Positions 1 to 8,393 of a DNA stretch of 64,000 nt are shown one piece after another (positions within the stretch are counted from its first letter, which is position 1; each line of letters opens with the position of its first letter). The stretch comes from Jingyaoa shaoxingensis (lineage in GTDB: Bacteria; Bacillota; Clostridia; Lachnospirales; Lachnospiraceae): the NCBI RefSeq assembly GCF_014385005.1, contig NZ_JACRSZ010000004.1:62001-126000 (forward strand), written 5' to 3'. The notes under the pieces are model-generated. The model was not told the DNA's origin, made no database searches, and saw nothing but the letters and a program-made list of their open reading frames with translations. The translations under genes and the position numbers were made by a program.

Positions 1-142
1 TCTTGCTGATATGAATGATTTTGCTGCTTTTAACAAAGTATATGAAACATATTTTGTTTCTAATCCTGCCAGGAGTTGTGTTGCAGTAAAAGAATTACCA
101 AAAGGTGTATTGTGTGAAATCGAAGCGATTGCCATAAAATGA
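1..142 (+). CDS. ridA: RidA-family enamine/imine deaminase, C-terminal part (5' end outside window)
   Basis: Only the last 46 codons are present, read from base 2 to the TGA at 140-142. The peptide ends with [14 protein letters not shown] followed by EIEAIAIK, the diagnostic RidA/YjgF/UK114 C-terminus. It carries the arginine (of ARSCV) and glutamate (of EIEAIA) that line the active site in the family. RidA proteins are small cytoplasmic trimers of about 125 residues that hydrolyse reactive 2-aminoacrylate made by PLP enzymes. The gene runs towards the window and is followed by a long palindromic element, then by the convergent ECF operon. Its promoter and N-terminus lie outside the window. 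Confidence 0.9.
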   Translation, partial: LADMNDFAAFNKVYETYFVSNPARSCVAVKELPKGVLCEIEAIAIK

Positions 143-218
143 TTGTACGATACTCACTTTCCTTTATTCGATAAAGTATCGTCATTGAGGATCCTGCCAC
201 GGCATTGGGCGTGGCATA

Positions 219-500
219 CAAGGCAAGTGTATTTCATGTAAATCATGGAATACAAATACTTTACAATGCGTGAATGTCTATGGTTTATGACAAGCAGATC
301 TTTTGCAGTTTTGCGTTAAGCGAGCCTTGAGAAAATGCCCGCCCGCGAGCGTCTTGTCTGAGCGAAGCGAGTTAAAGCGAAGGGCGGTAACAGGCATTCG
401 AAAGGCGAGTAGCAAAACAAATATGAGCTGCGGTCATAACCATAGACAGTACGCATGCAAAAAGGCAGCATTCCATGATTACATGAAACCACTGCCTTGG
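219..500. repeat. 282-bp near-palindromic (MITE-like) element
   Basis: The left arm (219-291) and the inverted right arm (433-500) match imperfectly over about 70 bp, with conserved blocks such as ATCATGGAAT and GTCTATGGTT. The inner part is also roughly self-complementary: TTTTGC, AATGCC and CGCCC occur on the left, with their complements on the right. What remains is a loop around 350-385 rich in GCGAAGCGAG-type motifs. The element fills most of the gap between ridA and the convergent ecfT gene and ends a few bases from the ecfT stop. A 69-codon open frame inside it looks accidental. It could be a non-autonomous transposon, a structured RNA or a long bidirectional terminator. No target-site duplication is obvious. 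Confidence 0.6.
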
Positions 501-508
501 GGAGTAAA

Positions 509-1333
509 TTAGAATGGATTATAGAACCTGCTTCCATTCCGGAAGGTGAGTATCAGTGCCCCCACACTGAATACCACCAGGAAGACCATGACTGCATAAT
601 CTGCAGCTTTCAACGGTCTTTCGGAATACCAGGTTCTTTTTTTGTGCAGTCCAAACCGTCTCAGTTCCATGGCATTGCTGATGGTATCGATTCGCTCCAT
701 ACCGGTAAAAATCAACGGCAGCAAAATAGTTGCTGTATTTTTGATTCTGGAAAACAAGGATGCCTTACTGGACATCTCGATTCCTCTGGCTGCCTGTGCG
801 TTCTTGATTCTGGTAAAATCTTCCTGCACATCCGGAATGTAGCGCAGTGCAATTGCCACAGAATATCCTACATGATACGGTATTCCAATCCTGTTTAATG
901 AGGCTGCAAACTCACTTGGGTTCGTCGTACAGATAAACATCAGCACTGCAGGAGCCACTGTGAAATACTTGATCATGATATTGAATTCATAAAATAACTG
1001 TTCCTTTGTCATTGCGTAGCTGCCAAACAAATGGCAAATCTCCGTTCTTGTTCCATAGATCTTACTACCCTGATACGGTGAAAAAAAGAAGATCACAATC
1101 AGATTCAGGCACAAAAACAATAAAATGAATTTGAATACAGTTCCCACCTGTTTCCAGCTGATCTCTGACATCTTAAAAATCACAACGCTAAACAGCAGCA
1201 TGACCAGAAGTACTCTGGTATCATACGTAATCATACTGACTATGGACCACAGCAGAAAGAACAGCAGCTTTGTGACACCTGTCAGTTCGTCAATCCAGGT
1301 GTTTTTCTGTTCATATTTCAGAATTCTGGACAT
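509..1333 (-). CDS. ecfT: Energy-coupling factor transporter transmembrane protein EcfT
   Basis: This is a 274-residue membrane protein with several hydrophobic helices. It carries the two cytoplasmic EcfT coupling motifs, one around AARGIE and one around LRRFG, which dock onto the two ATPases. It is the scaffold that joins the ATPase pair to the substrate-binding S component. The ATG at 1333 is preferred to the upstream ATG at 1354 because AAGGAGAG lies at the right distance before it. The gene overlaps the stop of the fused ATPase gene by 23 bp, which suggests translational coupling. It is the last gene of the operon; downstream lies the palindromic element. Confidence 0.88.
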   Translation of the reverse strand: MSRILKYEQKNTWIDELTGVTKLLFFLLWSIVSMITYDTRVLLVMLLFSVVIFKMSEISWKQVGTVFKFILLFLCLNLIVIFFFSPYQGSKIYGTRTEICHLFGSYAMTKEQLFYEFNIMIKYFTVAPAVLMFICTTNPSEFAASLNRIGIPYHVGYSVAIALRYIPDVQEDFTRIKNAQAARGIEMSSKASLFSRIKNTATILLPLIFTGMERIDTISNAMELRRFGLHKKRTWYSERPLKAADYAVMVFLVVFSVGALILTFRNGSRFYNPF

Positions 1334-3035
1334 GTTCTCTCTCCTTCCTGTCATACTGAATAAAACGCTCTACGAATCCTGACGCATCTGTTATTCCACA
1401 TTTTACGGCAAGATCATACAGGGATGTTTTTTTCAGATTCGCCTGCTCTGCCAGATGCTCATCCGTCAGGATCGCAGCCGGAGTGTCATCTGTCAGAATC
1501 TGACCATCTGCCAGCACAATGGCACGGTCTGTGTACTCCAGCATCAGATGCATATCATGAGTAATCATCATAATCGTAATACCGGATTCCTGATTTAATT
1601 TTTTCAGGAATTCCATAATCTCTGTGTAATGACGGTAATCCTGTCCTGCCGTCGGCTCATCGAGAATGATCATCTCCGGTTCCATTACCAGAATGGAAGC
1701 TATGGTCACTCTCTTTTTTTGTCCGAAGCTTAAAGCAGACACCGGCCAGTTCCGCATCTCATACAGTCCACAGATCTTCAGTGCATGATGTACCCTTTCT
1801 TTTATCTCCTCTTCCGGTACCTGACGGATCACCAGTCCCAGAGCTACCTCATCAAAAATCATAGCTTTGGAAATCATCTGATTCGGACTCTGCATCACGA
1901 ATCCGATCTTTTCGCCCCGTTCTTTGATGCTCCAGTTCTTCATATCGAAGCCTCGATAACAGATGCTGCCATCCGCCGTCTGCAGGAATCCGCAGATCAG
2001 ACTGGACAGGGTAGATTTTCCTGCGCCGTTCTTTCCGACAATACTCAGCATTTCTCCCTTTTTTACCTTCAAACTGACATTTCGCAGTACTTGTTGTCCT
2101 TCGGTATACCCGAAAGATACATTTTTCACTTCCAGAAGTTCTTCTGTATCTGTCTGACGCGGTACCCATGCGGTCTTCTGATACCACTGCCGCGCCTTTT
2201 CTTCCATACCGGCAAGATCAAAGCTTTCCACATGCTGTGGTTTGCGCTCTTCTGTTACAGGTATTCCCATATATTTACATGCAGTCAAATACAACGGCTC
2301 CCGGATTCCTTCCTGTTCCAGCACAGAAGCTGCCAGAAGTGCATCCGGTGTCATATCTGCCACAATTTTTCCATCTCCAACTACTACAATCCGGTCTACA
2401 TCCCGGTAGAGCACATCTTCCAGACGATGCTCAATGATAACGATTGTTGTATGATCATTTTTCTGAATACGGTCAATCAGACCTATCGTGCGTTTTCCAC
2501 TGGCAGGATCCAGATTCGCCAGCGGCTCGTCAAATAACAGAATCTCCACCCGGTCAATCATCACTCCTGCCATGGAGACTCTCTGCTTCTGTCCTCCTGA
2601 CAGTTCTCCCGGGGCATGATCCAGAAGCTTTTCCAGATCCAGTTCTCTTGCGGTCTCATTTACCCGCTGCACCATCTCTTTCTGATCTGTACACTCATTT
2701 TCCAGTGAGAACGCAATATCTTCTGCAACTGTCAGCCCAATAAACTGTCCATCTGTATCCTGTAATACCGTTCCCACCAGCTTGGACATTCCGAAAATGC
2801 CCTCTTCTTTCGGATCTTTTCCTTTAATCTTCAGTGATCCGCTGCTTTCTCCCGGATACGAAAAAGGCACCAGCCCATTGAGACAATGAGCCAGTGTCGA
2901 TTTCCCGGAACCGGACGGACCTACAATGAGAACCTTTTCACCTGGATAGATCTTCAGATTGATTTCCTTTAAGGTAGGCTCCTTCTGAGCCCTGTATTTA
3001 AATGAATAATCGCAAAATTCTATAATCGGTTCCAT
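1311..3035 (-). CDS. Fused dual ATPase of an ECF transporter (EcfA-EcfA', YkoD-like)
   Basis: The 574-residue protein holds two complete ABC ATPase domains. The first has Walker A GPSGSGKS near residue 39, signature LSGGQ near 145 and Walker B ending FDE near 170. The second has GKNGAGKS near 334, signature LSFGQ near 435 and ILDEP near 457. A linker of about 70 residues (230-300) separates them. This is the single-chain arrangement of YkoD-type transporters, in which one gene replaces EcfA1 and EcfA2. It hydrolyses ATP to drive uptake of a substrate captured by the S component encoded just upstream (11-bp gap). The substrate cannot be deduced from the ATPase. Confidence 0.88.
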   Translation of the reverse strand: MEPIIEFCDYSFKYRAQKEPTLKEINLKIYPGEKVLIVGPSGSGKSTLAHCLNGLVPFSYPGESSGSLKIKGKDPKEEGIFGMSKLVGTVLQDTDGQFIGLTVAEDIAFSLENECTDQKEMVQRVNETARELDLEKLLDHAPGELSGGQKQRVSMAGVMIDRVEILLFDEPLANLDPASGKRTIGLIDRIQKNDHTTIVIIEHRLEDVLYRDVDRIVVVGDGKIVADMTPDALLAASVLEQEGIREPLYLTACKYMGIPVTEERKPQHVESFDLAGMEEKARQWYQKTAWVPRQTDTEELLEVKNVSFGYTEGQQVLRNVSLKVKKGEMLSIVGKNGAGKSTLSSLICGFLQTADGSICYRGFDMKNWSIKERGEKIGFVMQSPNQMISKAMIFDEVALGLVIRQVPEEEIKERVHHALKICGLYEMRNWPVSALSFGQKKRVTIASILVMEPEMIILDEPTAGQDYRHYTEIMEFLKKLNQESGITIMMITHDMHLMLEYTDRAIVLADGQILTDDTPAAILTDEHLAEQANLKKTSLYDLAVKCGITDASGFVERFIQYDRKEREHVQNSEI

Positions 3036-3046
3036 ATTTTATATTC

Positions 3047-3601
3047 CTAATCTTCTTTTGACAGGCTGGATGACTTGCCGCCAATCTTTGCATAACCCAA
3101 TGCCAGCAGGGTTCCCAGAATTCCCACTACAATGATATTGCCGAGGAATGCGAAAAATCCCTGAACAAACACTTTCTTTGCCGGCTCTGCATAGATTAAA
3201 ATATCCAGCAATGGTGCTACAACGATCCATGCAAGGGCATTGCCAATGATCTGAATGACATTAAAACGGATGGCTTCTTTCTTTGCAAATCCACCTTCTT
3301 TGATGGAGAAATAAGATGAAAATAAGCCCACAATGATGCCAAACAGTGCATCTGGGAATACCCAGCTCCACCATACGCTTCCATAAAACAAAGCATCACC
3401 AAGAGCATGTCCCAGGAGCCCCATGATGCCACCAACTACCGGTCCAAATACTGCCGCAAAAAATGCCAGAAGTGCGGCTCTTGGCTGCAGTGCAGTGTTC
3501 GGAATAAATCCCAGCGGAATCTGCACAGTGGTCAGTACCACAAACAACGCAGTTCCAATACCTGTTGCAACTACCTCTTTGATGCCAAACTTTGATTTCA
3601 T
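3047..3601 (-). CDS. ECF transporter S component, UPF0397 family
   Basis: This 184-residue, very hydrophobic protein begins KFGIKEVVATGIGTALF, the conserved N-terminus of UPF0397 proteins, and has about five to six membrane helices. It is the substrate-binding subunit and the first gene of the ECF operon (S component, fused ATPase, EcfT). The ribosome site AAGGAGGAG precedes the ATG at 3601. Automatic pipelines often label this family as a riboflavin-type S component. That label is inherited, and nothing in this sequence proves the substrate. No riboswitch fits in the leader of about 35 bases. Confidence 0.85.
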   Translation of the reverse strand: MKSKFGIKEVVATGIGTALFVVLTTVQIPLGFIPNTALQPRAALLAFFAAVFGPVVGGIMGLLGHALGDALFYGSVWWSWVFPDALFGIIVGLFSSYFSIKEGGFAKKEAIRFNVIQIIGNALAWIVVAPLLDILIYAEPAKKVFVQGFFAFLGNIIVVGILGTLLALGYAKIGGKSSSLSKED

Positions 3602-3640
3602 AACAACGATCTCCTCCTTTTTATACTTTAAATCAATGCT

Positions 3641-3669
3641 ACTATAGCAAATTTTTATTCAAAATACAA
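3641..3669 (-). promoter_or_regulatory. Sigma-A-type promoter of the ECF operon
   Basis: On the minus strand TTGTAT (3664-3669) and TATAGT (3641-3646) are separated by exactly 17 bases. Transcription would start about 30 bases before the S-component start codon. The leader is too short for a riboswitch. Confidence 0.65.
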
Positions 3670-3691
3670 CCTTACCTGTGGTATTCTTGAA

Positions 3692-3721
3692 TTGACTTCT
3701 GCCTTTTTCCGGTAGTATACT
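3692..3721 (+). promoter_or_regulatory. Promoter of the EamA permease gene
   Basis: TTGACT (3692-3697) and TATACT (3716-3721) are spaced by 18 bases and lie about 55 bases before the ATG at 3778. The promoter is divergent from the ECF promoter, and the two -35 boxes are only 22 bp apart. Confidence 0.55.
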
Positions 3722-3777
3722 GTTGAGGTAATTTCTCCTGTTTTAGCGGGATATTTTTTTAGAAAGTGTGATAAGAT

Positions 3778-4659
3778 ATGACTGAGACAAAAAATGATAA
3801 TTATGTAAAAGGCATCCTGTTTATTCTGCTGGCTGCCCTTGGATTCGGATTTATGAGCTTTTTCGTCCGTCTCTCCGGTGATCTGCCTTCTGTGGAAAAG
3901 AGCTTTTTCCGGAATCTGGTTGCCGCCATCTTCGCTGCCGGAGTGCTGATCCGTGATAAAGTACCGCTTACTGTCAAAAAAGAATGCCGTTTTCCATTGT
4001 TTATCCGCTGTGCATGCGGAACAACCGGTATTCTGTGTAACTTTTATGCGATTGATCATCTGCTGCTTGCCAATGCAAATATCTTAAACAAACTGTCTCC
4101 GTTTTTTGCCATTATCTTTTCCTACTTTATTTTAAAAGAAAAGATTAAACCGATTCAGTTCTTCTGCCTGATCCTTGCCTTTTTCGGATGTCTGTGTATT
4201 GTAAAGCCGGGATTTCAGAATGTAGAACTGTTTCCTGCCCTGATGGGCGTCCTGGGTGGCTTAGGTGCCGGTATTGCCTATACTATGGTACGCAAAATGG
4301 GTATGTATGATATGAAGGGACCTGTGATTGTATTTTATTTTTCCGCCTTCTCCACCCTGATCGTCATTCCGTGGATCGCCACTCATTTTGTAATGCCTAC
4401 ACCGAAACAAATTTTGATCCTGATCGGGGCAGGACTGGGCGCTGCCTGTGGTCAGTTCTCCATTACTGCAGCATACAAATGTGCTCCGGCAAGGGAGATC
4501 TCCATCTACGACTACAGCCAGATCATCTTCACAGCAATCCTTGGATTTCTGTTCTTTGGAGAGATCCCGGATGTACTCAGTTTCCTGGGCTATGTTCTGA
4601 TTATCGGAGCATCCCTGTTCATGTTCCTGTATAACAAACGGCATACCACACAAGAATAG
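3778..4659 (+). CDS. DMT superfamily transporter with two EamA domains
   Basis: This is a 293-residue inner-membrane protein with about ten hydrophobic helices in two repeated halves. Typical EamA phrases include LAALGFGFMSFFVRLSG near the N-terminus and ILKEKI at the end of the first repeat. The family (RhaT/YdcZ/S-adenosylmethionine carriers and others) exports or exchanges small metabolites, so the substrate is open. The gene is monocistronic between its own promoter and a bidirectional terminator. The ribosome site before the ATG is weak (GAAAGTG), so the start is likely but not certain. Confidence 0.85.
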   Translation: MTETKNDNYVKGILFILLAALGFGFMSFFVRLSGDLPSVEKSFFRNLVAAIFAAGVLIRDKVPLTVKKECRFPLFIRCACGTTGILCNFYAIDHLLLANANILNKLSPFFAIIFSYFILKEKIKPIQFFCLILAFFGCLCIVKPGFQNVELFPALMGVLGGLGAGIAYTMVRKMGMYDMKGPVIVFYFSAFSTLIVIPWIATHFVMPTPKQILILIGAGLGAACGQFSITAAYKCAPAREISIYDYSQIIFTAILGFLFFGEIPDVLSFLGYVLIIGASLFMFLYNKRHTTQE

Positions 4660-4677
4660 ACGTATATATCAACTTTT

Positions 4678-4710
4678 AAAAGCCTGCCGTTTTTCTGCCG
4701 ACAGGCTTTT
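4678..4710. terminator. Bidirectional terminator, copy 1 of a duplicated segment
   Basis: AAAAGCCTG and CAGGCTTTT form the stem, and the T/A runs on both sides suit termination from either direction. It serves the EamA gene on the plus strand and the nucleoside operon on the minus strand. The same hairpin recurs at 14476-14508 as part of a 92-bp direct repeat. Confidence 0.75.
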
Positions 4711-4713
4711 CTG

Positions 4714-4761
4714 TTATGCTTCTTTGATATCTTCCTGCATTTCCCGCATCAGTTTTCTGAA
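4714..4761 (-). pseudogene. C-terminal scar of an Rpn-type transposase gene
   Basis: Read on the minus strand, the last codons give FRKLMREMQEDIKEA and a stop. This is almost identical to the end of the Rpn-like relic at 14512 (RRKLMREMQEDIKEE). Only about 15 codons remain, fused to the end of the neighbouring EamA gene. With the terminator beside it, it belongs to the segment 4668-4759 that repeats at 14466-14557 with four mismatches. Confidence 0.7.
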
Positions 4762-4770
4762 GCTTTTGTA

Positions 4771-5619
4771 TTAAACATTCACCAGTATCACACTTGCAAT
4801 TGCCATGACAAGTGCGATTACTGTATTTTTGTTTACCTCTTCCTTAAACATCACTTTTCCGATGACAGCCGCAAAAATCATATTTCCTGCTGCTGTGGTT
4901 GGTGCTACAATATTGGCGCTGACTGCCGTATAGCTTTTCAGCATAAACAGTGTAGTGAAAATATTCGATAATCCGATAAATATTCCCACAGAAAAATCAT
5001 TTTTTCCGCATTTCCATGGTATTTTTCCTTTTGCCAGGAGCACCACTGCCGCCAATACTGCAGCCAGAAAGAAAACTGCCGTTAAGAACAATACTTCCGT
5101 TTCTCCTGAAAAATATTTTCCGTATACAATATTCAGTAAAGATACCATTCCACTGGTGAAAGTCAGACTAAACAGCATCCAGAGATTCTCACTCTTTACA
5201 TGCTTCATGTCTTTTAACATAAACATCAGGCTTCCAACGAGAATCACCATTCCAATAATCTGCCATATATCCGGAAGATCTTTCCAGATTACTGCTGACA
5301 GCAGTATACACGGCAAAAAACCAATTCTGCCAAAGAATGTGGTACTGTTAATACCGTTCTTATCTGTGCTGGCATTATTTTCTGAAAGGTTGCTGAACAT
5401 AAAAAGCATCAATGCTATGGCAAGCAGGATCATCGAACCATTTTTCAGGTCTGTTATTCTGCCTTTCTGACCAAGTAACCAGTATAACGCCATGCCCAGC
5501 AATGCGGTCAGGTAATTGAAAAACACAATATAATCCTGATCTGTCTTCTTGATGCTGGCCAGTTTAAAACCATAAGAAATTCCACAACTGCCAAGTAAAG
5601 TTAATAATAAATAGATCAT
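4771..5619 (-). CDS. EamA/DMT-family permease in the nucleoside operon
   Basis: This is a 282-residue membrane protein with about ten helices in the usual DMT layout. It is short of charged residues except for loops such as KDMKHVKSEN. Its start overlaps the stop of the nucleoside hydrolase gene by 4 bp (ATGA), so it is the last cistron of the nucleoside salvage operon. Context suggests it exports or imports a base, nucleoside or sugar released by the hydrolases, but family membership alone does not show this. It is not closely similar by eye to the EamA protein at 3778. Downstream, the Rpn scar starts 10 bp after its stop. Confidence 0.82.
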   Translation of the reverse strand: MIYLLLTLLGSCGISYGFKLASIKKTDQDYIVFFNYLTALLGMALYWLLGQKGRITDLKNGSMILLAIALMLFMFSNLSENNASTDKNGINSTTFFGRIGFLPCILLSAVIWKDLPDIWQIIGMVILVGSLMFMLKDMKHVKSENLWMLFSLTFTSGMVSLLNIVYGKYFSGETEVLFLTAVFFLAAVLAAVVLLAKGKIPWKCGKNDFSVGIFIGLSNIFTTLFMLKSYTAVSANIVAPTTAAGNMIFAAVIGKVMFKEEVNKNTVIALVMAIASVILVNV

Positions 5620-6587
5620 CTGCTTAACATTTCTTTCATCATATCAAAGAATATTTCTTTATTTGCTTTCATGGCAAACCGTACGGGAAATTCTGCTTCT
5701 GCATTCATACGATCATCTATGATAAGCGCACCATCCCCGGCACCTCCGTTAATATCAATATCAAATGCTTTTGTTTCCCACGTTTCTATTACTTTATCAT
5801 CCAGTAAACTTGCCACTGCCAATGCATCATGAATCGCATCTGAATATCCATTTCCTGCTTTCATTTTCTCTAAAGCATCAATTCTCTGACGTATCAGACT
5901 TGCTGCAAACACTGCCGCTGCTTTTCCAGTTGCTTCCAGCTCTGCAGCATCATCCAGTGATATTTCAGCTGAATGGGTCGCATTCAATGGTATTACATCA
6001 CATGGTATTCCACTTTCCAACACAATTTTTGCAGCTTCCGGATCATGATAAAAATTGGCTTCTGCACAAGGTGTAATATTTCCTTTATGCACTCCTCCAC
6101 CCATGATTACAATCTTTTCAATATGATCTTTCATTTCTGGACACATTCTCAGTGCCATTCCCAGATTCGTTAACGGTCCAACCGAAATCAGCGTTATTTT
6201 TTCTTTGCTCTCTTTTACTGTATTCACAAGAAATGAGCAGGCATGTTCATCCTGTTCTTTTTCCCGTGGTTCCGGTAATGGAAAACTGGATGGATGAACT
6301 GTATATTCTTCCCCATCCAGTGTAATGCTAATTCCATCTTTATCCAATGCTGCATTTCTCTGCCTGGTAAGATATCTCACCATCGCTTGAGGACATCCAC
6401 GGTATACCGGAATTCTCTTTCCAAGAAGTTCCAATACTTTTAGTGTATTTTCTACACAATCCTCTACTGGTCTGTTTCCCCATGTTACGGTAATTCCAAG
6501 AATATCCAGTTTTCCGGATAATACAGCCATCATAATTGCTATGGCATCATCTGATCCGGTATCCACATCAAGAATTACTTTTTTCAT
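5616..6587 (-). CDS. Inosine-uridine-preferring nucleoside hydrolase family protein (first copy)
   Basis: The 323-residue protein starts MKKVILDVDTGSDDA, the calcium-binding DxDxGxDDA signature of the IunH/Rih family. It has NATHSAEI and the C-terminal HDALAVA block that supplies the catalytic histidine region. These cytoplasmic enzymes cleave the N-glycosidic bond of ribonucleosides to free base and ribose. It lies 19 bp downstream of ribokinase, which would phosphorylate the ribose released, and overlaps the EamA gene. A second family member heads the same operon at 12168-13112. The two differ in sequence and probably in base preference. Confidence 0.9.
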   Translation of the reverse strand: MKKVILDVDTGSDDAIAIMMAVLSGKLDILGITVTWGNRPVEDCVENTLKVLELLGKRIPVYRGCPQAMVRYLTRQRNAALDKDGISITLDGEEYTVHPSSFPLPEPREKEQDEHACSFLVNTVKESKEKITLISVGPLTNLGMALRMCPEMKDHIEKIVIMGGGVHKGNITPCAEANFYHDPEAAKIVLESGIPCDVIPLNATHSAEISLDDAAELEATGKAAAVFAASLIRQRIDALEKMKAGNGYSDAIHDALAVASLLDDKVIETWETKAFDIDINGGAGDGALIIDDRMNAEAEFPVRFAMKANKEIFFDMMKEMLSR

Positions 6588-6606
6588 ACTTTTCTCCTTT
6601 CTGCTG

Positions 6607-7479
6607 TCACAATTCCTGCCTATACGGAATGGATGGTACCGCTCCCTGCCTGGTTACGGCAACTGCTGCCGCTCTTGTTGCCAGAGCCAGCGCTTCTTCC
6701 ACCGTTTTTCCTTCGCTGACTGCTGCAATATAATATCCGGTAAAGGTATCACCTGCTGCTGTGGTATCCACTGTCTTTACTTTCTCTGCCGGACGGAATA
6801 CCTGCTGATTCTGATCCGCATACAGTGCCCCTTTACTTCCCAGCGTCAAGACAATATGTGCCTGTGGAAATATTTCCTTCAGCGCATCCAGAATGGCCTC
6901 TTTTTTTCCGGTAATCTGTTCCCCTTCCACTTCATTTAACAGAAAGGTATCTACCAGCTCCAGAGGCAGGTTTTTGATCTTTTCATCACACGGAGAAGGA
7001 TTCAGGAAAATACGAAGTCCTTTTTTTCCTGCCTGTTCCATAATATATGCTAACTCATTGATCTCATTTTGCAGCAGAATAATATCACCTTTTTCAAAAT
7101 AGCTCAGTGTATCATCCACCTGCTCTCTGGTAATGCTCTGGTTGGCTCCTCCATATAAAATAATACAATTCTGACCATTTTCATCCACCTGAATGATAGC
7201 ATGACCGGTTCCGACCTCTTCCCGAATCTGTAAACAGGTAACATCTGCGCCATCCTTTTCCAGCTGTTCTTTCAGTATCAGTCCATCCTGTCCGATGGCT
7301 CCCGCATGAGAAACACAGGCTCCGGCTCTTGCCAGGGCAATGGACTGATTCAGCCCCTTACCGCCGCAGAAATGCTGCAGGCTGCCAGAAGAGATCGTCT
7401 CTCCCGGCATTACAAAATGATTTACCTGATATACATGATCCATATTCAATGATCCAAAATTCAATACTCTTGTTCTCAC
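6607..7479 (-). CDS. rbsK: Ribokinase (PfkB family)
   Basis: The 290-residue protein has the PfkB N-terminal signature GSLNMDHV...MPGET, the glycine-rich GGKGLNQSIALARAG segment, and the C-terminal DTTAAGDTFTGYY with the catalytic aspartate. Ribokinase converts ribose plus ATP to ribose 5-phosphate. Its start overlaps the stop of the permease gene at 7476 by 4 bp, so it is cotranscribed with the nucleoside transporter and hydrolases. In this setting its natural substrate is the ribose freed inside the cell, since no ribose-specific importer lies in this operon. A deoxyribokinase is a less likely alternative. Confidence 0.9.
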   Translation of the reverse strand: MRTRVLNFGSLNMDHVYQVNHFVMPGETISSGSLQHFCGGKGLNQSIALARAGACVSHAGAIGQDGLILKEQLEKDGADVTCLQIREEVGTGHAIIQVDENGQNCIILYGGANQSITREQVDDTLSYFEKGDIILLQNEINELAYIMEQAGKKGLRIFLNPSPCDEKIKNLPLELVDTFLLNEVEGEQITGKKEAILDALKEIFPQAHIVLTLGSKGALYADQNQQVFRPAEKVKTVDTTAAGDTFTGYYIAAVSEGKTVEEALALATRAAAVAVTRQGAVPSIPYRQEL

Positions 7480-8393
7480 AGTGCACTCTTCTTTCTTGCT
7501 TCACTGGTTGTTTTTCTCCACATGGCAAGTACCAATACGGTAATTGTGAAAATATAAGGAAGCATCAATATAAATTGTGAAGGGATACCATAAGACTGCA
7601 GTCTTGCTCCAATGGAGTCAATGCATCCGAAAATTAATGTTCCACCCCATACCAGAATCGGGTTCTGTGCTCCAAAGTTCATGGCTGCAATACCCATGAA
7701 CCCGCGTCCATTCGTGATATTTTCCGCAAACATCTTGGAATATCCCAGCGTCAGGTGTGCGCCTGCCAGACCGCCCATCACACCAGAGATGATCATAACC
7801 TGATATTTTAATCTCCGAACATTAATACCTGCTGTCTCTGCAGCCATTGGGAATCTTCCAACGCATCTGACACGAAGTCCCCAGGCGGTGCGGAATAACA
7901 GGAACCACATTACAATAACCATGATAATTCCTAACACTTCCGTAATACACCAGTTATTGAATACCTCGTTTAAAAAGACATTGTTATCAAATGCCGCAAC
8001 ATGGATTCGTGGAATCCCCACAATATCCGGTCCGGAATAGGTACCGGATGTTCCAAGGAAACGCTTGATTCCAAATTTGGTAATCGCCAGTGCAAACATA
8101 TTAATTGCCATACCGATTGCACAGATGTTAGCAGAATATTTAATATTCGCTACTGCCATAATCAAGGCCATCACTACACCGCTTACAATTGCCATAAGGA
8201 TGGCGATCATCCAGCTTCCTGTCAGAACACTGGTCAGAACTGCTACAAAAGATGATGTCAGCATAATACCTTCGGTACCGATATTTAAGATATCTGCCTG
8301 CTGTGTAATGGTACAGCAAAGTGCTGCAAACAAAATCGGTGTTGCTGAACGAATGGTTGCATAAATCAGTGTCAAATCAAATATTTTACTCAT
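7476..8393 (-). CDS. nupQ: Nucleoside ABC transporter permease, NupQ-like
   Basis: This is a 305-residue permease with eight or more hydrophobic helices. It belongs to the BPD_transp_2 family of BmpA-dependent importers (AALCCTITQQADILNIGTEG near the N-terminus, GRGFMGIAAMNFGAQNP near the C-terminus). It is the second permease of the importer. Its start overlaps the stop of the NupP-like gene (8390) and its stop overlaps rbsK, so the block is tightly coupled. It probably forms a heterodimer in the membrane with the product of 8390-9469. Confidence 0.87.
   Translation of the reverse strand: MSKIFDLTLIYATIRSATPILFAALCCTITQQADILNIGTEGIMLTSSFVAVLTSVLTGSWMIAILMAIVSGVVMALIMAVANIKYSANICAIGMAINMFALAITKFGIKRFLGTSGTYSGPDIVGIPRIHVAAFDNNVFLNEVFNNWCITEVLGIIMVIVMWFLLFRTAWGLRVRCVGRFPMAAETAGINVRRLKYQVMIISGVMGGLAGAHLTLGYSKMFAENITNGRGFMGIAAMNFGAQNPILVWGGTLIFGCIDSIGARLQSYGIPSQFILMLPYIFTITVLVLAMWRKTTSEARKKSAL

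Noticed and set aside
303..512. 69-codon open frame inside the palindromic element
   Set aside because: It has no ribosome site, no family features and is fully explained by the inverted repeat.
1785..2743. Several long plus-strand open frames opposite the fused ECF ATPase
   Set aside because: They are antisense shadows of the ATPase gene with no family signatures.
3602..3640. Possible riboswitch before the ECF S component
   Set aside because: The promoter leaves only about 35 bases of leader, too short for any known riboswitch.
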